From contig NC_085138.1 of NCBI RefSeq assembly GCF_035046485.1, forward strand, positions 344,300,178-344,364,177: DNA of 64,000 bases, given 5' to 3'. The notes under the pieces are model-generated. The model was not told where the DNA came from, did no database searches, and saw nothing but the letters and a program-made list of their open reading frames with translations. Origin of the DNA: Aedes albopictus. Its lineage: Eukaryota > Arthropoda > Insecta > Diptera > Culicidae. Of this stretch, positions 1 through 11,377 are shown piece after piece. A program made the position numbers and the translations under genes. The stretch's first letter is position 1. Each line of letters begins with the position of its first letter.

Positions 1-299
1 ATGCTACAACGTTGCTCGTGAAACAATCAAGATTGCTCCGCAACGTTCACCTTGACAACTCTCCTATCAAAAGCGATAGATCACGACGACGAGCTACTTG
101 GATGTTAGAGTTGTCGCTCACATTCTAGTACTGCTTTGCACAACAATCGATTCCATCCAATCAGCAGAGGTGCGCTACTTTCCCAAGGATCTCGCTGCAC
201 TGCAGATCGCAGCAAGCGCCCGACTACTTTGAACCAGGATCTGCCCACCTGCCTACTTAGGTATTTCTCCGTTTTGACCTCACCGTTCCTCTCGGCGTC
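1..299. other. No recognised feature
   Basis: I see no open frame, tRNA-like box or repeat structure here. It is the left flank of the TA-flanked element that follows. Confidence 0.5.
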
Positions 300-301
300 T
301 A

Positions 302-1719
302 GGGTAATTCGCTAATTGTTGAACACTACCCAAATGTTGAACAGTTTCTGAATATTTTATTATAAATCGTACTTAAGTAATTTTCATCCAACGTAAACGT
401 ATGATGTAGATGCAGATACATGTGAGTCACGATATTGCTCTAATTAATTTACAAAATTATACATATTTTATGTAAAAAAAATGATTGAAAATTTAGTACC
501 GCTGATGACACGAAAACTACACAATTCTTAAAAATTATTTTAAGAAATTGCTGTTACGAAATAAGCTTTGCGGGCAAATCAACCACAAATATCAAAGGCA
601 CACCATAGTTACAAGAACTGGAAGGATGTCCTTAACAGTTTAACATTGTTTAAAATCACATTTAAATTGTAATTTAATTTGAAAAAGTATTTTTCTTATC
701 ACACTATCATTATGCATCCATGATCCAATTGTTGAACACTGGCATAACCTACGATGTTAGCATAACTGCTAGATTTGTTTTTCACTTTACCTAACCGTGC
801 ATTTCATGGGGTTTCAAGGGCGTTCCAGGGATGTTCTAGGGGTGTTCCAGTAAGCTTCAGAAAGATTTCAGTGGTTTTAAATGGGTTCCAAGGGCATTCC
901 AGAGTTGTTCAAGAGGAATAATTCAGAGTGTTAAGGGGGTCCCCGGAGTATTTCAAGGCGTTCCAGGAGGTTCAGGAGCAACCCACGTGTTTTCAAGGGA
1001 TTTTTAGGGTAGTTCCACGAGTGTTCTTGGGGGTGAGTGGGTCCCATGGGTTTCTAGAAGTGTTTCAGCGGCTTTAAAGGCATACTTTTCTTATGTCGTT
1101 TTCGCTTCTAATCAAATCTTTTCAGCCATTTTTGCATCTAGTCGTGTTTAAATCGATTCCAGTCCACTAGAACTCTCTTCAAATGAGTGATTCCTTGTCA
1201 TTTAAATGAATTGTCACTAGCTCGGACTAGCTGGGCACGAAAACACGAAATACCCGGAAAAAAATCCGCCAGAGTGAAAAAATATCGGATGTCGGGTCAA
1301 AGTCGGGTCAAATTTTATCAAATGTTGGACCGCTGTTGGACTCACATCGGATAACTGTTGGGTCTATGTTGGGTTTGGTGGCCAAAATAAAAACAGGTGA
1401 ATGATAGGTTGATGTCGGGTTATACGTCATCAATTACGAACAAAGCTTCAATCGTTCAACAATTAGCGAGAACCGTCCAACATTAGGATGAGCTAGCTTA
1501 AGGAAGCGTTCAACATTTGGGTTACAGACTTCCCATACAAATGTTCTATTTTCTCTTAGAAAATGGAATTTAAGAGAATACAAATTCAATGGGCAGTATA
1601 AGGGATGAGTAGATCTAGACGTTCACTGGATATTTTTCAACTAAAGTGGAATTATGCACGGAAAAACGAACGAAAACCAAAATGCCAGTACTAACCGTTC
1701 AACAATTGGCGAATTACCC
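302..1719. mobile_element. TA-flanked inverted-repeat DNA element, non-autonomous
   Basis: The two ends are inverted copies of GGGTAATTCGCYAATTGTTG and about three bases beyond, with one mismatch, and each end abuts a TA dinucleotide (300-301 and 1720-1721). This fits a TA target duplication of the Tc1/mariner type, although the superfamily is inferred. The motif GTTGAAC recurs inside each end in inward orientation (near 318, 337 and 732; complement near 1457, 1507 and 1697), as expected for iterated transposase-binding sites. The 1418-bp body has no transposase-like frame, so it would depend on a partner. The interior also holds a G-rich degenerate repeat and a stretch of repeated GTCGGGT/GTTGGAC words near 1290-1420. 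Confidence 0.75.
800..1080. repeat. Degenerate GTTCCAG/TTTCAGGG-type repeat
   Basis: Short phrases such as GGCGTTCCAGG, TTCAAGGG and GTGTTC recur with irregular spacing. A similar purine-rich decayed repeat occurs at 21118-21490. It is not coding and has no clean period that I can read by eye. It lies inside the TA-flanked element. Confidence 0.4.
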
Positions 1720-1721
1720 TA

Positions 1722-2495
1722 TTTAATCTAATTATCCCGTACAATCGATATCGATATAATCCGATTGAATTCCAATCATCAATTGTTTAGAGCCCATAAA
1801 GTAGAGCAGTTGAAGTCCGCCTTGTCGTTGCGGACCATTCAGATAGGTTAGTTGACTGCCGCTGCCACTACTGTGTGAAGAACTAAATGCTGCGCGGTGT
1901 GGATTTATGAACTGCTAAGGAAAAGGTAAATTAATTTGAATAATATTGAAATGGTCGGGTCGGGCTTGGGAAGTGGAGCACTTCGTGGAGGGGTCGTCCG
2001 TCGATGTGTTATGCAGATTTATGGTCACGTTGCACCTATCTAGTTTGGTTGGAATATTTTAAATTTTATGCGGTGAACTGAGCATGGTTGAGGAACCTAG
2101 AGCGCGAGCGTGAGGCGTTCGTCAGCGCCATCAGGCAGTGGTCGTGATCTTTCAATAATAAAGCAATTTTGCAGCCAGTTTGTTTAGAACGTAATGTACT
2201 TCTATTGTCTGTGGGAGCTTGGTTGGTGGGGTCTAAACAAGGGTGCTTACTGCTCAGGCTTACGGGTACACATTAGTGGTAATATACTAGAAGTGGTCTC
2301 AAGCATGGGCTGATCGTTACGTAATCACCGGCAATGATCATGGCGTTGTCGCCGTTGTCTTAAAGACGCGAAGAGGTCTGTTCTTGCATTATGTACCTAT
2401 AGGAAACCGATGGATTTTAAGAAATTAGGAAAATCGATTTTATCTGTTTTCTTCAATACCTTTGATTGATTGAAATATCGAATTTAAGAATATGT
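1722..2495. other. Unannotated flank
   Basis: AT-rich to mixed sequence with no coding frame. An AATAAA hexamer lies near 2157, but nothing upstream supports a gene. The stretch ends where similarity to a LINE endonuclease begins. Confidence 0.4.
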
Positions 2496-2504
2496 ATCGC
2501 TCAT

Positions 2505-4297
2505 TGCCTCCGACGATCATCTCTTAATCGGAGAGATCCGGCTGCGCATTGCTAGGATCTACCGACAGAAGGTGAAAATCGGGCGCTGGTTCAACACACG
2601 CTGATTGGAAGACGCTGCGGTGAGAAGGTCCTTCATCGAGGAGCTAGAGAACCGTGCTACGGATATTCCAGGAGGTGGAAGCATGGAAGATCAACGGAGC
2701 GCCATCAAGATCGCCTTCATTGCCACCGGTGAGAATAATTTGGGTGAGCTACGTACCCGGAGAAAGCAGTGGATCACAGATGATACCTGGAGGAAGACAG
2801 AGGAGCGAAGGAACGCCAAAGCCGCGATAGAGCGAGCGAAAACACGAGGAGCCAAAGCCGTAGCCTGACAGCGCTATTCGGCACTCGAGAATGAAGTGAA
2901 GCGCACATGTAGACGGGACAAAAGAGCGTGGGCGGATTCTCTAGCCGACGATGGCCGCAAATACCGGCGACATTCGTCTCCTCTACGATGTCTCACGTCT
3001 GCTTAGTGGGACTAAGATGAATGCTGCGATGCCCGTGAAAGACGCGTCTGGAGTCCAGACTCTGGACAGCTATTGACCAACCCGGTTGACCATTTGAAAC
3101 GCCGATTCGAGCACTTTGGAAACCTTTTTCAAGTATTGGCTACGTCACCAACACCTCAGCATGATCCGCCAAGGGTTCGACGCATTATCCGTGTCAACAC
3201 CGAAGCTCCATCAGTGCAGGAGATAGAAATAGTCATCCGTTGCATGAAATAGAACCCCGGGGGTCGATCGCATATCAGCTGAGAAGCTCGAAGCTAATCC
3301 AGTTCCGGCCGACTAGATGCAAGGCGTCTTAGTAAAGGTGCCTGACCTGAATGTATACGATACTTGGCGGGGCATCATGTCACTGTGTATCTCAAAGTCC
3401 TCTGTAAAGTGATCCTTAACCGGATACAGAAGAGGATTGACGCAACTCTCCGATGGCAACAAGCAGGGTTCCGTAGCGGACGATCCTGTGTGGACCATAT
3501 TATCATGCTCCATATCACTCTGATTTTCAAGAGTCTCTATATCTGGTGTTCATTGATGAATCACGAATACTGTGGAGACGGCCTCAGGCGCAAGGGTGTC
3601 CTTGAGAAAATCATCGGCCTCATTGAAGCACAGTACGAGGCATTTTCGTGCAGAGTACTGCACAACGGCGTCTTGTCCGATCCCATCCGGGTCGTTGCTG
3701 GAGTGAGGCAAGGATGTATACTGTCACCGCTACTGTTCCTCATCGTAATCGACCAGATCCTGGTAGGTGCGATTGATCGTGAACTAAATCGTGGATTGCT
3801 GTGGCAGCCCATGGAGCACTTACATGACTTCGCACTGGCTGATGACGTTGCTCTCCTAGTTCAACGGCGCTTCTATATGCAGAGCAAGCTCGATGATCTT
3901 GCCCATCGCTCCTCGGCGGCAGGTCTTACCATCAACGTCAACAAGACCAAATCGTTGGATGTAAACACGGTCAACCCTTCCAGCTTTACGGTAGCTGGGC
4001 AATCAGTGGAGAATGTTGAAAGCTTCCAATTTCTTGGTAGCCAAATGGCGGCCGATGGCGTCATCAAGATTGACATAGGTGCGCGGATCATGAAGGCGAG
4101 GGCTGCTTTTGCAAGTTTAAGAAATGTATGGATAAACAACCAGATTAGTCGACGCACCAAAATCCGAATTCTCAACTCGAACGTGAAATCTGTGCTGCTG
4201 TGCGCCAGTGAAACCTGGTGTGTATCAGTGGAGAACACTCAACGGCTGCAGGTTTTCATCAATAGATGTCTGCGGTATATAATTCGTGTATGGTGGC
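2505..4297 (+). pseudogene. RTE-like endonuclease edge plus reverse transcriptase, N-terminal part of LINE 1
   Basis: The first readable block (2508-2866) covers the end of the endonuclease and a charged linker rich in RR, KR and EE pairs, with an in-frame TGA near 2602 and a stop at 2866-2868. After several frameshifts (2870-3360) the frame 3364-4297 gives reverse transcriptase: QQAGFRSGRSCVDH (finger region), GVRQGCILSPLLF (domain 5 region) and an ADD box at 3838-3846 followed by VALL. The usual FADD is altered here to ALADD. The block ends with SETWCVSVENTQRLQ and CLRYIIRVWW, where the second LINE interrupts it. About 130 bases of domain sequence normally containing the FVDYEKAFD box are lost or garbled near 3525-3560. 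Confidence 0.75.
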
Positions 4298-6036
4298 GCA
4301 GAGGCTTTGTGCCACAAGCCGACATGTACCGAGATAATCACGGGAATATTCTCACGAGCGAGCGTGAGGTGGTAGAGAGGTGGCGGCAGCATTACGATGA
4401 GCACCTCAATGGCGACGTTGCAAGTACCGAAGGTGGCGTGGTAACAGATCTAGGAGTATGTGCACAGGACGAAAGACTTCCGGCCCCTGACCTTCAAGAG
4501 ATTGAGGAGGAGGTTGGCCGGTTGAAAACAACAAAGCCGCTGGAGCAGATCAACTACCAAGCGAGCTTCTAAAATACGGTGGAGAAGCACTGGTGAGAGC
4601 ACTACACTGGGTCATTACCAAAATTTGGGAGGAGGAAGTATTACCGGAGGAATGGATGGCAGGTATCGTGTGTCCCATCTACAAAAAGCGCGACAAGTTG
4701 GATTGCGGGAATTACCGTGCGATCACACTACTGAGCGCTGCCTACAAGATACTCTCTCAAATTTTATGCCGCCGTCTATCACCGATTGCAAGAGAGTTCG
4801 TGGGGCAATATCAGGCTGGATTTATGGGTGAACGCGCTACAACGGACCAGATGTTCGCCATCCGCCAGGTGTTGCAGAAATGCCGCGAATACAACGTGCC
4901 CACACATCACTTGTTCATCGATTTCAAATCTGCGTATGATACAATCGATCGAGAACAGCTATGGCAGATTATGCACGAATACGGGTTCCCGGATAAACTG
5001 ATACGATTGATCAAGGCGACGATGGATCGAGTGATGTGCGTAGTTCGAGTATCAGGGACACTCTCGAGTCCTTTCGAATCTCGCAGAGGGTTACGGCAAG
5101 GTGATGGTCTTTCGTGCTTGCTGTTCAACATTGCTTTGGAGGGTGTAATAAGAAGAGCGGGGATAAACACGAGTGGGACGATTTTCACGAGGTCCGTTCA
5201 GCTGCTTGGTTTCGCCGATGATATTGATATTATTGCTCGTAAATTTGAGACGATGGCGGAAACGTACATCCGACTAAAGAGTGAAGCCAGGCGAATCGGA
5301 TTAGTCATTAATGTGTGGAAGACAAAGTACATGATGGCAAAGGGCTCCAGGGAGGAATCACCGCGCCCGCCACCCCGAATTCATATCGACGGTGATGAAA
5401 TCGAGGCGGTTGAAGAATTCGTGTACTTGGGCTCACTGGTGACCGCCGACAACGACACCAGCAGAGAAATTCAGAGGCGCATTGTGGCAGGAAATCGTGC
5501 TTACTTTGGACTCCGCAGAACTCTACGATCGAATAAAGTTCGCCGTAACACGAAGTTAACCATCTACAAAACGTTGATTAGACCGGTCGTCCTCTATGGG
5601 CACGAAACATGGACCCTACGTGCAGAGGACCAACGCGCCCTTGGAGTTTTCGAACGGAAGGTGTTGCGTACCATCTACGGCGGAGTGCAGATGGAAGACG
5701 GGACTTGGAGAAGGCGAATGAACCACGAGCTGCATCAGCTGCTGAGAGAACCAACCATCGTCCATACCGCGAAAATCGGGAGGCTACGGTGGGCGGGTCA
5801 CGTCATCAGGATGTCGGATAGCAACCCGACTAAAATGGTCTCGAGAGTCATCCGACCGGTACAAGAAGACGTGGAGCGCAGCGAGCTAGGTGGATCGACC
5901 AAGTGGAGGACGATCTGCGGACCCTAAGCAGAGTGCGGAACTGGAGGCAAACAGCCATGGACCGAGTGGAATGGAGGCGGCTACTATGTACAGCAGAGGC
6001 CACCCCGGCCTTAGCCTGACCGGTAAGGTAAAGTAA
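4298..6036 (+). mobile_element. RTE-like non-LTR retrotransposon (LINE 2), inserted in LINE 1
   Basis: The sequence starts abruptly inside a LINE ORF (RRGFVPQADMYRDN), so it is 5'-truncated and lacks the endonuclease. It ends in a short GTAA-rich tail just before 6037. A possible GGC target duplication (4295-4297 and 6037-6039) flanks it, too short to be decisive. It is inserted in the same orientation as its host. It keeps longer open frames than LINE 1, which fits a younger age. Confidence 0.7.
4300..6019 (+). pseudogene. Reverse transcriptase ORF of LINE 2, two frameshifts
   Basis: The readable protein runs from a linker (SEREVVERWRQHYDEHL) through reverse transcriptase: YKKRDKLDCGNYRAITLL, FIDFKSAYDTIDR, RRGLRQGDGLSCLLFN and the catalytic FADD box at 5211-5222. 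It continues through the post-RT region with LYGHETWTLRAEDQR and RLRWAGHVIRMSD. A frameshift near 4540 splits the linker from the long frame 4593-5927. A second near 5866 shifts the C-terminus, which in the corrected frame reaches the stop at 6017-6019. There is no endonuclease and no RNase H. In a complete element this would prime and copy RNA at the target site; here it is dead. Confidence 0.8.
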
Positions 6037-6042
6037 GGCCTC

Positions 6043-6349
6043 AGAATTGGATTTCCAACGTGGAGCTCTATCGTCGATGTTATCAAAAGCTGATAGTGAC
6101 AGAAATTCGGGAGCGAAAGTGGACATCGGTCCGTCACACTCTACGCAGGGGTGGAAACGAAATCTGCAAGCATGCGTTAGATTGAAACCTAGAAGGACAT
6201 CACAGCAGAGGCAGATTCAGAGGCTCATGTCGGCGCAACCTCAACAACGAAATCAAGCAAGTCGACAGGTCAAGGCGATGGCGGGCAATCGTCCAGGATG
6301 GAGATCTTTCAATTCGGCCCTCTGCACCACCGTGGGTGTCCAGAACTGA
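6043..6349 (+). pseudogene. C-terminal part of LINE 1 ORF after the insertion
   Basis: Read from 6043, the frame gives QNWISNVELYRRC, TEIRERKW and LRRGGNEICKHALD, then a TGA where family members have tryptophan. It continues to VKAMAGNRPGWRSFNSALC and the terminal stop. This is the expected continuation of the host ORF that stopped at VWW at 4297, and it is the main evidence for nesting. Confidence 0.7.
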
Positions 6350-6366
6350 AAGTAAGTAGTAAGTAG

Positions 6367-8600
6367 GATGTAGGATGTTCCATGATACTTTAGAGATACT
6401 GCTCAATATAAAAAAAATCAGCAATATGGAACGAACTCACCACTGACTGCGTTGTTGTCTGATTCAGACTTCAGAGCCGAAAAAGGCAGCTCGGTCGGTT
6501 CATACTAAAAATAAATTAAATGGGTAGGAAATTTGTCTAGAGACATGACTGTATGTCTTTTTTAAAAGATATTCAATTCATAATGTCAAACGTTATTTAA
6601 AAGAAACAATCACAATTAGTTCTCTAAGGGCTGACCATCTAGATAAGCTCGAGCAAATCATTCAAATTCCACCCAGATTTGTTAGTGCGATCACTGAGCT
6701 ACAGCCAGCCCATATTGAGACTACAACAGCATCGTGCGCCGTTCGGCCCGTTTGAAGTTTGCTTTCATTCATGAACTGCTTGCTGCTCCAGTAACAGTGC
6801 CGTGGCGTGACCGTGGAATTGGCATCGAAAAGCCAACCAGAAAGCAGCTTGTAATAGTGGTAATGTCCATTTCTGGAACATAAGCCGCGATCATTTACAC
6901 CGGTTGGCTGTCCGAGCAAGCACCTTTCGAATCGTAGAGCGGCGATCGCGATCCAAGGCAGTGCAAGGTCGCATCTCGCCGGCGGCGGCGTTGGCAAAAC
7001 TCTTCCACGCCGTTTTCATCACCTTGGTGCACGGTGCGGTTCGGTGCGACGTGAGGTTAACTGGACCTGACAGTCAAACTTTGTTCGGTTTGCTCGTCGT
7101 GGTAATAAAAGTTAATTTTGTTTGCTCTACTAAACGGGTTACCTATTGATGAACGGTGGCGGTTTGTAGGTAGAATCATGGAATTGGCTTTCCTTCAATG
7201 GCAGATGCTGCAGACCGCGCGGACGAGCACGTCAACCAGCGCAGCAAGTCGTGATCGCGGTCGTGTCAGTCGTAAAAGAGTTGCATCCGAGATTCTGATC
7301 ACGCGGTGGGCTCTCGATAGATTCATTTTTTTTTCGTGAACATTTCGACACTTCGATCCGTGTCCTCCAAGGCAGAACAACGTCGAGGATCGTTGCTCGT
7401 TCCTTGGTGCCGCCATCAGCTCACAGCATTTGGATGCATGAACTGAATATGGTGATGGACGATCTGATTTCGTACCAACAACCGAACCTACCGTTGCTGT
7501 CGATTTATTCAATAACTAAGAGACAAGAATGGAGCATGAACAGAGACCACTGACTGGTTTAAGCCTATGAAAAGAAGGTTCGGGTTGCATTTACTTGTGC
7601 AATCGTATCTAGGTTCGAGAGGTTTTCTGCGAAGGTCTTGTAAGTATCGTGATTTGAATGGATCTCCAAACAAATTCTGAGATTATCTAAAACAATCAAT
7701 GGAGTTATTCTTCGCCTATTCTTGCTCTTTCGCGGATCCAGGAAAACTTTGTTGTGTGTTACTGTTGTGTTTCTAATTTTCGTGCTCTCTAATGTTCTAC
7801 CTCTTCCCTCTATATATAGTTACTTACTTTCACTTCATTGTTTCGATGTGTTACTTGGGTTACTTCATCCATTTTCTTACTCCGATCTGACCTTATCACG
7901 GTTTTAAGTACATATTGTTCGTTTCCGAGTTTTTCGTGGTGTCGGTATCGAATGGCCCTGTCACTTTCTTCCTTCTTTTGCGATGCTCACTGCGGCCTTC
8001 GGCGTCTTACTGAATCAGGATATCTTGAAACCGACCAAGTGTAGCCATAAGACCAGATACGGATGCTGCCGGATAGTGCTGATGGCAGTTGGTCACCTGC
8101 TTGCAACCATTAGATACCGCCTTCTTGAATTTGTCAACCCGTGTCAAAATCATGTTAAAACTATATGGTTCTGTGAGAGTAGTATGGGATTTCAGGTGTT
8201 CAAAGGTTCGTTAAATTATCAAGTTTTAGGTTTACCTGGTTTCTTAAACTCCTGAACACAAACGACGCACTTTAGATACTTTACATGAGAACCAATAGCT
8301 GTCGATCACTTGGGTAAACTACCGTACGATCCTGTCGAGTTCACTTAGGCCTACCATGGCTGAAACCGAAACCAGGATCACGATTTGATCCGCGGCTCGA
8401 CCCATTTGTTCCCAGGTAAAAATCCTGGTTCCTAGTTGCAAATTGCCCATTGAAGTTGATATTTGTTCAAAGTTCAGAATTTCCAATATGCTTTCTTTTA
8501 GTTCTTGATATCCAAGAAAAAAAATGGCAGAGCACTTGACAACCTGAGTAGGTCAGGCCTTGACTTTAGATGGACAATAGCTAGAGTTATTTGCACCCGT
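6367..8600. other. Long stretch without supported gene
   Basis: Several frames of 60-111 codons occur on both strands but overlap one another and show no domain, signal peptide or consistent composition. 6900-7300 is relatively GC-rich (CGGCGGCGGCG near 6980) and could be an upstream exon or promoter of a gene outside the window, but I cannot support that. Confidence 0.4.
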
Positions 8601-8778
8601 TGTTGTTAGCTACATAAACTCGACTGGACAAGAGTATCTCGGAAGGTCTGGTTGAAGTAAGTCATTGAGTTTATTGAGCTGAAGACGAACTGTAAATATA
8701 TGTTTTTGCTTTACGATGAACTTCTGTGAGCTACATCTATATAAATAAAAATGGAATGGTGTTTGTATGTCACGAATA

Positions 8779-10134
8779 GGGTAATTCATGTATTTTGGAC
8801 AGGCTGAGGACAACGTTGGAATAATTGTCCCCTATGTTCCTTATAAAACAATTGATTATTTTGCAAAGTTACTAATACACTTATAATATGATTGTACTAT
8901 GCGTTCCTGATGACAAATACCTTAACGAAAGCATTTTAAGCTAAGAAAATCACAATTTCGAATCTCCTTTTAGAATTGCATTTTGGACACCGAATATATG
9001 TTTTGGACACCCTCAGGTATATATAATTTGGACAGGGCAATTTTTTTTATTCTTAATCACTTAACCTAATTTACAGCTCTATTGTCCACTGGGGCACTAC
9101 GTGAGCAATTTCAATTGACAGCTGCACTTAACATTTTGTACAGCGCCTCGATTCTATTCTACTTTATCGAACTGGTTTGCCTTTCTGCTGCTTTCACTTT
9201 TTCTACTTTATACCTAGTAGAATGACGAGCACAAGGATGATGATGGATGGCCGTTGTTCCTTTCCAGTCCGATTGGGGGTCCATTATGAGTAGCAGTTCG
9301 CCGATGTCCAGGTATCCGGGTCCGTTTGAGCCATGGGGCTCAGAAGAGGGTCAGTGTCAGTTGCTCTCGGGGGAAAAGCAACTGACGAAAAATTGCAAGT
9401 GCCGGGGCTGGGAATCAAACCCATGACCATCCGCATATGAAGCGAACGTGTGACCAACTACGCCACGGGCCCCGGCTACAGGGCAATTATCTCCATGTTT
9501 AGCCATGAATACTGCTTTATTATGAAAGTAGCATAAATTAACAAATATTTTCTTGTAAATAATCAAATTTCTCCGCTTAACAGGCATCTATTTTGATAAC
9601 TATTACAGTTTTTGTTAAAATCGAGGAAATATCGCCAGAACCACATAATACGCCTCCAAGTATGCAATCGCACAGCATCTCCATGAAGTTCGTCAGATGA
9701 CCAAAATATATTTACAGTAGAAAATTTGTAATGTATTTTGGACACCATCTATTTTAGGCGTTCAAGACGAATGTTAAGAGATTGGCTGCCTAATGCTTCT
9801 TTATTGAACAGTTTTCATTGCAATAAGGCATTTAAATTTCTTAAAATTATGAATTCAACGATTTTGAGGTGAATATTGTATGTGACTGTGAAGTGTATGT
9901 CGTCTTGAATACCTGTGCATTTGATGGGTTTTAGGGAAACAATTTACATTTTCGATAATTTTGAAGTAAATTCTTAATTTTTAAGCGTATTTTCAACGTA
10001 AGTCATCAGAATAGGGCCTGTTTGATTCAATAATCGATATTGAGAAGTATCAACTTTTATTAGCTCTCCGGAAGAAGACATACATTGCCGTGCATGTCCA
10101 AATTACATACACGTCCAAATTATATTTTTTACCC
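8779..10134. mobile_element. TA-flanked element inserted in Helitron A
   Basis: It begins GGGTAATTCATG and ends with an inverted GGGTAAAAAATA, with TA at 8777-8778 and 10135-10136. The word TTTTGGACAC or TTTGGACAGG is repeated inside the left part (near 8796, 8985, 9001, 9028 and 9731) and its complement in the right end (near 10096 and 10112), like the iterated subterminal motifs of the element at 302. Removing it rejoins a continuous Helitron sequence (CACGAA-TA-GGCTCGGG). It contains a SINE and no transposase frame. Confidence 0.65.
9043..9477 (-). mobile_element. tRNA-derived SINE with 11-bp target duplication
   Basis: On the minus strand the head reads as a tRNA-like sequence: A box TGGCGTAGTTGG (9454-9465) and B box GGTTTGATTCC (9411-9421). 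The body follows, with an A-rich 3' tail at 9043-9060. Perfect duplications of ACAGGGCAATT lie at 9032-9042 and 9478-9488. It would be transcribed by RNA polymerase III from the internal promoter and mobilised by a LINE. The family name is not recognised. Confidence 0.85.
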
Positions 10135-10363
10135 TAGGCTCGGGAACGGGTCAACAGATCGACATGATTATTTCACTGTTGCATTCCGCCAGGGCTCCGA
10201 CGTATTCGTACGAAGAAATAATTACCAAAAGTGACCGGGAAGGCAAGAAAAACGGGAAAATCAGAAATTCCATTTTGAGGGGCATTTCTTTATGAAGCCG
10301 GATGTCAAAAAAACAGAGTAGGCAGGCAGTACGACGTTTGTTGGGACAGGCTGGGACTGCTAG

Positions 10364-10658
10364 TCTATATATATAAAAATGAGTTTAAAGTTTCTTTCAG
10401 GCAACAAAACTCAAGAACGGATTAACCGAGAAGCATGACTCTTGCACGGTTCGGTTCGTATTCGTGGTGGCGTTTATATGTACAAAAAACTACAAAAGTC
10501 AACTAGAAAAGTAAGAAAACTGATAAAATACTGATTTTTCATGAGCTGGGAAGGAAATCAACACGACGAAATGAAACCAATCTAGAGTGCGGTGACGTTT
10601 CGAGCTCAGTTGTCAAACCACCACAGCTTGGCAAGACAACGTTTGCCGGGACAGCTAG
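10364..10658 (+). mobile_element. Non-autonomous Helitron copy B, abutting copy A
   Basis: It starts TCTATATATATAAAAATGAG directly after the CTAG of copy A and ends CTAG (10655-10658) followed by T. A GGCAA/TTGCC stem lies shortly before the end, matching the hairpin expected near Helitron 3' ends. It is 295 bp with no coding capacity. The A before copy A and the T after copy B suggest the pair occupies one A|T site. Confidence 0.65.
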
Positions 10659-11244
10659 TAAACAATAAAATTCAATCATATGTTAATAAAAAGATCTATA
10701 ACTATTTCTAAGAATGTTAGATGACCTGACTGAAGTCTCATGCCTGCACTTCAGAGAACTGTAGATAGATAATAATTTTAGACCAACATGTGAAAAGGGC
10801 GAAACAACCATTGCACGCCATTGCAGTTTATTCCGTCATTATTACGAACAAATTTGGGTAACAATAGTCGCCAATGTTACAATGATCAGAATGAAGTAAG
10901 CTGTTAAAAAAAGATTCCTGAGTATCCGGGAAGGCCGGATTGCAGCCAGTCTTCGAGTTCTATGGACTGAAGATGAACTGCAAATATACGTCCCTGCTTA
11001 CGTGAATCTCCTGTGAGCTAAAAAAAAATCATATTCAATGATGAATGAGTCAATGAAAGGCTTCTCATAAAGATTCCTGAGCATACTTGATAACCTAACT
11101 AGAGTCAAGTTATGATTTCAGAAAACTATGTACAACAGCTAGATTTATTTGGCCGCCAAAAATATGTTAGCTACAGAAACTAATATTACATCGTTCAGGG
11201 TTAAGTAAGTTTCTCGCTACTGTTCCTGAGAAACTGGGATAACT

Positions 11245-11377
11245 AATGTTTTTTCGAAAAGAAAAAGAGGTTTTATGCCTTTTTGAGAACGATTTCATTG
11301 AGAGAAAAAGAAATCACTCAAAGGGGCTTTTCCCTCTTTCTAAATTTTGGTTAAAAATAAAAACTAACTAACTAAAT
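11245..11377 (+). mobile_element. Short retroposed insert with 14-bp target duplication
   Basis: AAACTGGGATAACT occurs at 11231-11244 and again at 11378-11391. The 133 bp between ends in AAAATAAAAACTAACTAACT, which looks like the microsatellite tail of a severely 5'-truncated LINE or a SINE. The internal sequence is not recognised. Confidence 0.65.

Larger units (their letters stand above)
2500..6366 (+). mobile_element. RTE-like non-LTR retrotransposon (LINE 1), 5'-truncated, interrupted by LINE 2
   Basis: The element can be read from the C-terminal edge of an APE-type endonuclease (a SDDHLL motif near 2508, like the family SDHHL box), through a linker and reverse transcriptase, to a C-terminal region ending at a stop at 6347-6349. 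It then ends in a short AAGTAAGTAGT-type tail. A second LINE sits between 4298 and 6036. The reading resumes after it as QNWISN, following VWW before it, so the host frame can be followed across the insertion. Assignment to the RTE clade rests on remembered motif style and the lack of an RNase H domain. It is inactive because of several stops, frameshifts and the insertion. Confidence 0.75.
8736..10363 (+). mobile_element. Non-autonomous Helitron copy A, split by a TA element
   Basis: The 5' end is TCTATATAAATAAAAATG preceded by A. The 3' end is CTAG (10360-10363). These are the Helitron hallmarks (5' TC, 3' CTRR, insertion between A and T). About 270 bp are native (8736-8778 and 10137-10363); the rest is an insertion. 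Only terminal features are present, with no Rep/helicase frame. Confidence 0.6.

Noticed and set aside
3313..4238. Minus-strand frames opposite LINE 1
   Set aside because: They are antisense shadows of the reverse transcriptase sequence.
6662..7512. Frames on both strands in a GC-richer segment, possible gene
   Set aside because: No domain, splice pattern or consistent frame; kept only as an unannotated stretch.
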